From a virus: a stretch of DNA of 41,080 bases. Each line of letters opens with the position of its first letter. Within the stretch, counting starts at the first letter, position 1. The notes beneath the pieces were generated by a model. That model was given only the letters and a program-made list of their open reading frames with translations. It was not told the origin of the DNA and did not search any database. Made by a program: the position numbers and the translations under genes. The DNA lies in the IMG/VR virus record IMGVR_UViG_3300006751_000030, positions 1 to 41,080 of that record; one strand, written 5' to 3'. Positions 9,755 to 18,132 of the stretch are shown piece by piece.

Positions 9755-12700
9755 TTAGTTCTCCAACTTAGTACCAAAGGTTTGTGGGCCGGGCTTCGCA
9801 GATCTGGCGCTTTCATCTCTATCTGGATCACCAAGCTTGCTGCCCGCAGACTTCTTGGCCGTAAAGAATATAGTTAACAATCTATCAACCTTCATTAATG
9901 CTCCTGGGGCAAAAACCTCTTCGCCTTCTGATGTTTCTCCAACTTCGGGAATACAATCTACTTCAGCCAAATCCTCTGTCACAGACTGAATACCTCTGTC
10001 AGTAACGGCCTGAATTACAACTCCACAAATACTCCCTCTTATTACCACTTTTCCTGGAGTTTCTGAAGATACAGCAAGAGTATATGTATTATCTTCCTTC
10101 ACAACAAGCTCTTCGGTTCCATCTACAACGGGAACCAATTCTGCCCCAGTCTCTGTTTCGTCTTCAACAAAGTCTATCTTAATTTTTTCACGCTCAACTA
10201 GATCTAAAGCGCCTGAAATTTCGCTATCATCAGCCTCTCTTGGAATTATTGTAATATAAGCTTTTTCTTCCGCCTCTAGAATAATCATATCTCCAATTCC
10301 AGAGGCATATTCCATAGCTCCCGTTATTTGCGGCAATCCAGACAAGTCATCGTCTGTAGCTGCTATATCTGCTAGCTGAGCAAGGTCGGCCTGCTCCGGA
10401 TTAACAAACTCCGGTAATGGCGTTTCGTCTTCATCCCCAGAGAGCATAAATGTTGTATTTAATGGATTTATAACAAATTCGCAACAATCATCTATAGCGG
10501 TATTAACACAGTCTACAAGATCATCATACTTCTGCTTTATTGAAACCTTAAATGGACCATCTGGATCTATATCTCTTTCTTGAATTGGACATTTCGGAGG
10601 AATTTTGCCTTGCGCCAAATAAAATCTTGACTTCGGAATGAATCCTTCTGGCTCTTCTGTTATTGGATCTATAATAGCTTCGCTCTTAAAAAAGTTTAAG
10701 AAGTCTGTAAAGCAATCTTCTACAGGTGAAACTACTTCGGCTGCAAAGTCTCTATCTGAGTCAATCAGGTCCATTAGAAGCTCTAGAGGGCCAGAGGCAC
10801 CGCAGGCTGATGCTATATCGTCCGCTACCTGCCTCATATCGATCATGTAAAGCCTTGGGAAGTCAAACACCCGTATGGAGTCTAGGGCGGCATTCAGAGC
10901 CTTCTGATCGCTTTTTGTCCCATAAGCAAAGTCTTTAGCGCCGTAACCGGGGAACGGAATATCATCTATCGTAAGTGGCTCCCCCTCCTCTCCCGTAAAT
11001 GTATACGACATTTCTGATTTCGCCGTTGAAGGCCAAGGGATTATTTCCCCACAGGTGGTATCCTCATTTATCCAAGAAACTGAAAATGGACTTCCGTCAG
11101 TCAGGTGGTTTTTGATCGTACTCCAAGATATAGCATCGCCAGCAGGCTTGTCGCTAGCTAGCCCCTCATCTTTTGAATCAGGATTATAACCCTCAGACAC
11201 TACAGATTCTCCAGTATCACAATCTTCCCCCGAGTCCACCGTGACGGGATCAGCTAACTTCCCGGCCTTGTCTCCAATTGCATTTGCATTTGCTTGCATT
11301 TTTACGAGTATTGATCCGTCTGGTTCGACTGTTGTATAATCAATAGTGTCATCAGCGTTGTACTCCGCACCAGAATGGGTTTCCGCAACAACAGTTTCTC
11401 CCAACTCTCCATCTGGATAGTCGTCAAGATCTCCCTGAGATATGCCCGAAGTTCCAGTAAAGTCATAAAAATCACCCAAATAAAACTCAAATACCTCCCG
11501 CGCTTCTCTTGAGAGCTTTTGTTTTGGAGCAGATGGCTTGTTTATCATCTTTGCAGATATGCTTGCAATCTTCCAAACTCCATCTTCTTTAATGGCCTTA
11601 ATTCCATCATCTTCTATGAAATAAACATTAAAATCATGATCTATAAGAGCAACCATGGGAATGCCGCCAAATGTCTTCTTTACTGTTCTGGGAATGAATT
11701 CAACGTCATAAGATTCATTATCGTTTGACGGCTCCATAAGATCTATATCAACAGTTAAAGGTAGTGGGGTAAAGGTTGTAAAGTCACCATCTACGCCAGA
11801 ATACTCAATAAATGTTCTAACATTATTGCTGACATCTCCTCCGGCCCCGTCAATTGGGCTTACAAAGTCTATTTCTTCTTTATCTATATCTGTAGTTGAA
11901 ATTTTCAAATCGCCAGCGCCAACAGTTAAAAATGACGGCATAGAATCACAAGTTTGAAGCATATCAATATTCTTCTTTCTAAAGAATATAGCGATTAACC
12001 AAAATCCAAATGCAAGCGCATGAGTTTCGCCTCGCCCCTTAAATTCAAAGCTTACAATTCTTGGATCTGGTCCCGTCCAGATCTTGAATTCTTTTTTAGA
12101 CTTTGTAAATGATAATCCAAATGTTGCCTGGAAATTATTTAAGCCATTTATCGTTATAGTTTCTCCATCTTGCTCATACTCTACTTCGTTAGCATGTCTG
12201 TCTGGCCCATTAAATCTCAAGTGGCTATAGTCAACATTGTGTATTTGCTCTAAATCATAATATGTCCCGGCTGAAGAGAAAAATCCACCTGCCTCTGTTT
12301 GCTTATTTTCGCCTGTAGCAGAATCCTTTAATCCAGGCAAGTCTGTTCCGCCAGGAACTTCTGATGCAACTATGCCTTTAGATGTCCCTGCAACTTCATA
12401 CGGATGAATAAAGAAGTTTGAAGCGTCCGTATTGCCCATGTAGTTTCCGGCCATAAATGCCTCATCCTCTTCTATTTTATCCGGATCAGCATTATCTGGA
12501 GGGGTATTGCCTTTTACTCCAATATTTTCTAATGGAATAGTTGTATAAGTCTGAGCAAGCGGGATTAATGCATCAGGCTCAATTCTGCCATTTGGAGCAA
12601 CCTTACTCAAGATAAGTCCAGCCAACATTGACGAATCAATACAAGCCTCTTCGTCGTCATCTGCCCCGACCTGACATGGGAAGGCGAATAATAGCTGTAA

Positions 12701-15700
12701 TAACTCTAAGAATAGAGCCAAGATTGTCAAAATAGGCTCAAGAACTTCAAGGTCAGCCTCAAGGCTAAATAGGTGTTCGTTTATTGCCTCTTCTAGAGCC
12801 ATAATTGAGGGATAATTTTTATTCTCAATCGCCAACTCTAATGCAGTCGCAATTTCATTTATTGCATTGATGATGCTCAAAATCTTAATTATGACACAAA
12901 GCAAAAGCTCCAGAATGTGAAGCAATAATGCCAACATCATGCAAGGAACTGATAGCTGCGGAAGTAGACATATCAAGTCATATAGGCATAAGAATAATCT
13001 AATGATTGCAAAGGCTAATCTAATCGGATGAAGCAGAGCGCATATAACATCAATAATACAGAAGATAATCTTAATTGGAATTAAGAGGACTTTAAGGTTT
13101 CTTAGCTGCAAAGATAGCTCTGCCGTTAGGTGGAACGAGAAATCGCAGAAGCTCTGCATAAGCTCTTTTGCAATATTTGCCTTATCTAATTTAACTGCTG
13201 TAAACTTTAAGAAGAACTTTTCTATCTTTGCCTTCAGGTCTCCTGCGGGGCCGGTCTTGCTCCTATTTCCACCGAACATCTGCTTTATCCAGTCTGGATC
13301 CAAATCAACGGGCAAGTTTCCGCCGACAGTTCTGCCTAGCCTCAATCTATTTTCGTTGGTATTTGAAATGCTTATCTTTATGCAAGGATTTGTTCCAAAT
13401 ATAGAAAAACTACTTAAATCAGGAATCTTTATATCGAAATCCAAATATATACCTGTAGATGTTGGGCTGTATTTGCCCTTAACTCTCTTGCCTCCCACTT
13501 CAAATTTTGTATCTAAAGTGGTCCCAATAGTTCTTATTGTTAGAGTGTCACCCTGGGTGATTTCCAAAGAAGCATATTTATTGTCACCATCTTGAGTGTA
13601 TCTGGCGTCACCTTTGGTGACATCAATTATTTCAGGAACATTAAATTTTATAGCAGCAGTTTGATAATATGTAGTTTTCAAGAACATTTTCCATTCTAAT
13701 GTCCCATCAGTCGGATGATCCCTAACTGCCCCAGAGCTTACAACTGCACCATCTGGAATGTATGTGTGTAAAATGTTTGCTTTAGCAAAATCACTAGGCC
13801 TAGACGCAAATGCACTAGCCGCATCTTCAATTGCCTCGCCTATTGATTGAACAATGCTTGACAACTTATCCGTTAAGGCTAGGATTGAATTCGCTAAATC
13901 AGCCAGCGCACCGACCGCATCTTCTACCGCATCTCCTGCATCATTTAAGGCCCCCAAGGCTGCATCAGCTGCTGCGGCAGCATCTGCCAAGCCAGACCCT
14001 ATGGCTCCGTCACCGCTTGCAACTTCATCTGACCTTGCTTGTTCCATAGCTTCTGCTGCCGCTTCGTCTGCTGTTACAGCATCTTGTGATTCAGCAGCAA
14101 CACTATTAAATTCACTTTCTTGTTCCGAAAAGCCATCAATGCTGTCCTGCAATTCCTGCGCAGCCTCTCCAAGCTCTTCCCCTGCCTCTGCTGCAGCGGC
14201 AGCCGCATCATCAATCGTAGATTGCACATTAGAAGCTACAGAGGTTACCTCGGCAACCAAGCTTTCACCTGCCGCAACAAGCTCGTCTAAACTAAATTCA
14301 ATTTCAACATTTCCACTAGTGCTGATTGTTAGAATGTCTTCTTTTAATTTTCCGTCGTCATCTATTTGAAAATCAGATACTACAACGCCTCTTGTTTTTT
14401 CACTCGTGCTGGTTTGTACTTTCGCTCCAAGCTTTAAAGTTACGCTCGGAATCACCTTAATTGGAGAACCAAAAGTATAATAGGCATTAGACCCACCATC
14501 GTCTACAGCGGCTTCTCCTGGCAAATTTGGGTGACTACTCTGCGAAAGAAGCGGGAATGGCGAAAGATGCGAATTTCCTCCTGGAAAAATAACACTAGGA
14601 GCATATAAAGTATCGTCTGATCCTTCTTCGCCTTTGGTAATTTTAGCAATCTGCTTATCTCCGCCAATGTCTAAAACCTTGGTTCCTTCAGATGTCGTCA
14701 AGGGATGTGTGCCTGTTGTTTCACCTTTCGCGTTTTGTGTTAAATCTGTTTCATCAAACTTAATGGTTGTAATATTATAAACGGTGGAATCATAAGTAAC
14801 ATTAAACCTCTTATCTTTCTTCAATACAGTTACATCTGTCCATCCTTCGTCCGTTATTCCTGTTATGTTTCTGAAATTTGCAACAACATTGTTATCCCCA
14901 GCATATTTTATTCTGCCGGCTCTATATTTTTTGAGCTTTTTGGTCCCAATGTAAACTTTATATCTTGCAGACAGTCTTGGCTCATCTGGCCCAGTAAACA
15001 CAACTGCCAATCTGGTCAATGCATCTGCGGCAACTATTTTAACAAGCTTATCGCCATCGGATTTCCCTTCAACTAAATGTCGTTTTATTCTAGGTCTTAA
15101 AGCGTCCTTTACGCCATCTGTAATGCCTGCGGTATCAATTGAAGAAGCAATTCTATTCTCTCCCCTGGCGGCTGGCAGTTCAGCTATTGAGCCCAATACC
15201 TGCGGAGGGCTTATAAATGCCGGCCCGGTCCCGCTCCTGGCAGCGCCTCCTAATGGAATTATAACATAATTTTTTGAGCCCTCTGTTACTCCGCCTTTAA
15301 TCTCGCCTGTTAAAGATGCATTTGCTATTAATAAAAAGGCAGGACTAGTACTTTTTCCAGACTCTGCCTCTAGCTCTGTAAATCTGCTTAAGTTATAACC
15401 TGCACCGGCGGTTCCAGGAAATTTTAATATTGCTTTTCTTTTATTTTTTGAATAAAAATCAGACCCATTAAACTCATACTCTAATATTGTAGGAACTAAA
15501 AGTGTTTGGTTTAATCCAGAGCTTACTCCTACAGAAACCTCTTTGCATTCGTCAGCAGAATCTGTAAAGCAGAAGTCATCCAGAATATCTTTGTTCGCCG
15601 CAGTATTTGCTACGGCTATATAAGCATATAGCTTGCCGCCATCTTCGAAAATCTTTTCTTTAGACTTCATTTTGATCTCAGCACTTTGTCCGTCCATAAG

Positions 15701-18046
15701 AAGCGGAATTGAATGCAGGCCATCTTTAAACTTCGGAACCTTAAGATGAAAAGGATCTTTAGGCTTAACTGGCGTAGAAACCTCTTTGGGCAAATCTGGC
15801 CCCAAGGTGCCAGGAGATGCAACATAAAGAGCCTTAGGGGCGCCTACAAACCCTGTTGCAGATTGTAAGGCAAGATAAAAAGTTCCTACATTGCTTCCAA
15901 CAAAATCGTCCCAGGTTCCAAATGTTTGTATAGTTAAGGCCGTGTCAGATTGACTTGTAAAATAAACAGAGTTTCCATTTATTTCATCTCCATCTTGAAA
16001 CGAAGTAATTAAATCTTGACCGTTTAGATCTGAATAAACATTAACACTGGACACCTCTCCCATGGCTGTTCCTGACAGCCTTAGAGTAACTGTCTCACCA
16101 GCTTCAAAAACTGTATTTGCCGCCCTAAAGCCATTTGGAGTAATGCCGGTCACTTGAGCCACTGGCGGATATATAGTTACATTTTCCCCAGGCACTCTAA
16201 CTATCTGCCCAACAACATCTACAACATAAAGGGCATATTCCGTTGTGGCGGATCCATTAAATATCTCTAATGCTCCCACCGTTTTTAATTCTAAGGCTAT
16301 ATTTGACTCAGACAAATCTGAATCAGACGGGGTCGCTGCTTTTAGCTCAATCCATAAAGACGGTATTTGCGCATCTTCATCTGTCAAAATGTTTGGCATA
16401 ACAGAAGATACAATATTTTTCGATCCAGCAGTTTTAGGCTCAAAAAACTTTTCGTTATTTTTTTCATCTGCGGCTAGACCATCTCTGTATCCAATAAGAA
16501 TTTCCGGTCTATTTATCTCTCCAAGAATATCTTCGGTTTTGTCTACCCCTATATCTGAAAGGCTGGTTTGAAGGGGCACTCCTAAGTCAACAATATTTAA
16601 CGCTGATCCTGCCGTCAATGTAGTGGCAGAAGAGCTCATGCCGTCCAAAACGGAGGTATTGAACAGCCCCTGATTTGAAGAATCTATTTTTTGATCTTGC
16701 ATATAATCAACAAAGTCTTCATATATTGTCGAAAGAGTACTCGCTGGAACTGGCGTTGGTGACTCCTTAGTATCACTAGATGGTTCAAAATATGTCTTTG
16801 TTAAAACAGGTGCCGTAAATACCTCTATCCCCTCATCAGATTCTCTAAAGCCACTTGCTTTAACCTTGCCCTTTGGAGTAAATATTGGCGATAAATAATA
16901 TCGATATGTTCCTGTTTCCAGCCCATCTTTTGATATAATAATTTGCTCTTCGGGGGTGGTCCTGCCCTTGGGGGGGTAATTTAAATCATTCTCTATCATT
17001 TCCGGACATGGCGGGGCCTTATATTCAAAAGCTTTAGCCGAGTATAAATGATCTTTTAAAAATTCAAAAGTTAAAGTAAGAACTTCTTCGTCTGCATCAT
17101 CTTCTTGAGATAAATTATACATATTTTGAGAAAATCCAGAGCTATCTCTTCCTGACATATCTGGCATCTTTACATATATAGAATCTCCATATGCTGTAAA
17201 AAATCCAATATCTTCGGCCAACTCTCTCCCAACAATTGCATCATCGTCAAGTCTTCGTATTGGAAAAAGCTCCAATATAGCTTTAGTTATATATTCATCG
17301 GCGTTTTCTTCGAGGTCTGCAAGGCTTTTCTTGCCGCCCAAATTGCCGTATAAAGTTCCAAAGGTTTCTCCAGAATACCCGACATAATTTTCTAATCCAT
17401 ACTCAGTTTCATCTTCTGCGCACACGCTGCCAAGAATCTTTTTGATAGTATCAATGGGAATAAACTTAAAATTTCCAATTATCTTAAGTCCATAGAACCT
17501 TGGGTTAATGCCCTCCTGATCTTCGGCATCTATTTTTTTCTGCAAAGTAGCGGCATCTTTTACGCTTCCATCTCCAGACATATAGCTAGACAATATAAAT
17601 GATGGAACTCCAAATGCATGCCATTCCGCAGAAAGAGATGGCATTGCTAGCAGAGCTTTGTTTATCCTTACTCTTGCGTCATTAAGATCAGATAAGCTAG
17701 GTGTTTTTGGTGTATTTGACTCTATATATCTTTTGAGTCTATTCGTCTGCCTATCATATTTGCCGGTAAGATCTTTTGCATTTTTAACTTGCTCATGTAT
17801 TGATTTCTCTCCAGTCGCGTCTGCATTTTTAAATGTAATCTTAACTATTGAGCCGCCGATAAGCGGAACCACCTTTAGTGTTCCAGCACCAGCGGGAAAC
17901 AGTGTTTCTATTTTTTCTACTTCACAATCCGGGCGGCCAGCAGTCGCCTTGCTCTCCGGAAAGCAATTTACTTGTATTGTTGCAAATTCTTCATTTGTCT
18001 TTATAGCGCCAACAACTAATGGAAGAATCTGTGAGTCATAACCCAT
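9755..18046 (-). CDS. Giant 2763-residue virion protein with long hydrophobic Cys-rich segment
   Basis: I do not recognise this as a named family. The start has AGAGG eight bases upstream. Visible sections: a mixed N-terminus (1-400); an IPT/TIG or Ig-like beta-sandwich at about 627-742 (VTGITPNGFRAANTVFEAGE); a second Ig-like region around 1000-1120; an Ala/Glu/Asp-rich helical or coiled-coil stretch at about 1253-1415; an extremely hydrophobic helical segment at 1652-1732 with Cys at 1663, 1669, 1687, 1693, 1702 and 1717, plus a further hydrophobic helix at 1770-1790; then acidic beta-rich sequence to the end, with another Cys-rich patch (DDCCEF). It lies between the spike and the gp25-like wedge gene, so it is most likely a baseplate component. 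The hydrophobic part could be a buried core or a membrane-inserting element released on contraction. Confidence 0.6.
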   Translation of the reverse strand: MGYDSQILPLVVGAIKTNEEFATIQVNCFPESKATAGRPDCEVEKIETLFPAGAGTLKVVPLIGGSIVKITFKNADATGEKSIHEQVKNAKDLTGKYDRQTNRLKRYIESNTPKTPSLSDLNDARVRINKALLAMPSLSAEWHAFGVPSFILSSYMSGDGSVKDAATLQKKIDAEDQEGINPRFYGLKIIGNFKFIPIDTIKKILGSVCAEDETEYGLENYVGYSGETFGTLYGNLGGKKSLADLEENADEYITKAILELFPIRRLDDDAIVGRELAEDIGFFTAYGDSIYVKMPDMSGRDSSGFSQNMYNLSQEDDADEEVLTLTFEFLKDHLYSAKAFEYKAPPCPEMIENDLNYPPKGRTTPEEQIIISKDGLETGTYRYYLSPIFTPKGKVKASGFRESDEGIEVFTAPVLTKTYFEPSSDTKESPTPVPASTLSTIYEDFVDYMQDQKIDSSNQGLFNTSVLDGMSSSATTLTAGSALNIVDLGVPLQTSLSDIGVDKTEDILGEINRPEILIGYRDGLAADEKNNEKFFEPKTAGSKNIVSSVMPNILTDEDAQIPSLWIELKAATPSDSDLSESNIALELKTVGALEIFNGSATTEYALYVVDVVGQIVRVPGENVTIYPPVAQVTGITPNGFRAANTVFEAGETVTLRLSGTAMGEVSSVNVYSDLNGQDLITSFQDGDEINGNSVYFTSQSDTALTIQTFGTWDDFVGSNVGTFYLALQSATGFVGAPKALYVASPGTLGPDLPKEVSTPVKPKDPFHLKVPKFKDGLHSIPLLMDGQSAEIKMKSKEKIFEDGGKLYAYIAVANTAANKDILDDFCFTDSADECKEVSVGVSSGLNQTLLVPTILEYEFNGSDFYSKNKRKAILKFPGTAGAGYNLSRFTELEAESGKSTSPAFLLIANASLTGEIKGGVTEGSKNYVIIPLGGAARSGTGPAFISPPQVLGSIAELPAARGENRIASSIDTAGITDGVKDALRPRIKRHLVEGKSDGDKLVKIVAADALTRLAVVFTGPDEPRLSARYKVYIGTKKLKKYRAGRIKYAGDNNVVANFRNITGITDEGWTDVTVLKKDKRFNVTYDSTVYNITTIKFDETDLTQNAKGETTGTHPLTTSEGTKVLDIGGDKQIAKITKGEEGSDDTLYAPSVIFPGGNSHLSPFPLLSQSSHPNLPGEAAVDDGGSNAYYTFGSPIKVIPSVTLKLGAKVQTSTSEKTRGVVVSDFQIDDDGKLKEDILTISTSGNVEIEFSLDELVAAGESLVAEVTSVASNVQSTIDDAAAAAAEAGEELGEAAQELQDSIDGFSEQESEFNSVAAESQDAVTADEAAAEAMEQARSDEVASGDGAIGSGLADAAAAADAALGALNDAGDAVEDAVGALADLANSILALTDKLSSIVQSIGEAIEDAASAFASRPSDFAKANILHTYIPDGAVVSSGAVRDHPTDGTLEWKMFLKTTYYQTAAIKFNVPEIIDVTKGDARYTQDGDNKYASLEITQGDTLTIRTIGTTLDTKFEVGGKRVKGKYSPTSTGIYLDFDIKIPDLSSFSIFGTNPCIKISISNTNENRLRLGRTVGGNLPVDLDPDWIKQMFGGNRSKTGPAGDLKAKIEKFFLKFTAVKLDKANIAKELMQSFCDFSFHLTAELSLQLRNLKVLLIPIKIIFCIIDVICALLHPIRLAFAIIRLFLCLYDLICLLPQLSVPCMMLALLLHILELLLCVIIKILSIINAINEIATALELAIENKNYPSIMALEEAINEHLFSLEADLEVLEPILTILALFLELLQLLFAFPCQVGADDDEEACIDSSMLAGLILSKVAPNGRIEPDALIPLAQTYTTIPLENIGVKGNTPPDNADPDKIEEDEAFMAGNYMGNTDASNFFIHPYEVAGTSKGIVASEVPGGTDLPGLKDSATGENKQTEAGGFFSSAGTYYDLEQIHNVDYSHLRFNGPDRHANEVEYEQDGETITINGLNNFQATFGLSFTKSKKEFKIWTGPDPRIVSFEFKGRGETHALAFGFWLIAIFFRKKNIDMLQTCDSMPSFLTVGAGDLKISTTDIDKEEIDFVSPIDGAGGDVSNNVRTFIEYSGVDGDFTTFTPLPLTVDIDLMEPSNDNESYDVEFIPRTVKKTFGGIPMVALIDHDFNVYFIEDDGIKAIKEDGVWKIASISAKMINKPSAPKQKLSREAREVFEFYLGDFYDFTGTSGISQGDLDDYPDGELGETVVAETHSGAEYNADDTIDYTTVEPDGSILVKMQANANAIGDKAGKLADPVTVDSGEDCDTGESVVSEGYNPDSKDEGLASDKPAGDAISWSTIKNHLTDGSPFSVSWINEDTTCGEIIPWPSTAKSEMSYTFTGEEGEPLTIDDIPFPGYGAKDFAYGTKSDQKALNAALDSIRVFDFPRLYMIDMRQVADDIASACGASGPLELLMDLIDSDRDFAAEVVSPVEDCFTDFLNFFKSEAIIDPITEEPEGFIPKSRFYLAQGKIPPKCPIQERDIDPDGPFKVSIKQKYDDLVDCVNTAIDDCCEFVINPLNTTFMLSGDEDETPLPEFVNPEQADLAQLADIAATDDDLSGLPQITGAMEYASGIGDMIILEAEEKAYITIIPREADDSEISGALDLVEREKIKIDFVEDETETGAELVPVVDGTEELVVKEDNTYTLAVSSETPGKVVIRGSICGVVIQAVTDRGIQSVTEDLAEVDCIPEVGETSEGEEVFAPGALMKVDRLLTIFFTAKKSAGSKLGDPDRDESARSAKPGPQTFGTKLEN

Positions 18047-18094
18047 ACTTTGAACCTCTTAAACTAACTTTACTTATTTTACCTAAATAACATT

Positions 18095-18113
18095 AACTAA
18101 TTAAAAATTAGTT
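18095..18113 (-). repeat. AT-rich inverted repeat between spike and giant protein genes
   Basis: A perfect 8-base inverted repeat (AACTAATT / AATTAGTT) with a 3-base loop lies in the 86-base gap between the spike stop and the start of the 2763-residue gene. It is followed on the minus strand by AATGTTATTTAGG, not by a run of T. It could be a weak transcription or RNA-processing signal. Confidence 0.4.
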
Positions 18114-18132
18114 GATTATAAATATAAAAATA

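Noticed and set aside
13854-14369. Plus-strand open frame of 171 codons, Ser/Ala-rich
   Set aside because: It is antisense to the Ala/Glu-rich stretch of the giant minus-strand gene; alanine codons on one strand generate long open frames on the other. There is no binding site and no recognisable protein.
18117-18124. TATAAATA on the plus strand, resembling a T4 late promoter
   Set aside because: It points away from the genes and would transcribe antisense into the spike gene; in AT-rich DNA it is likely a chance match.
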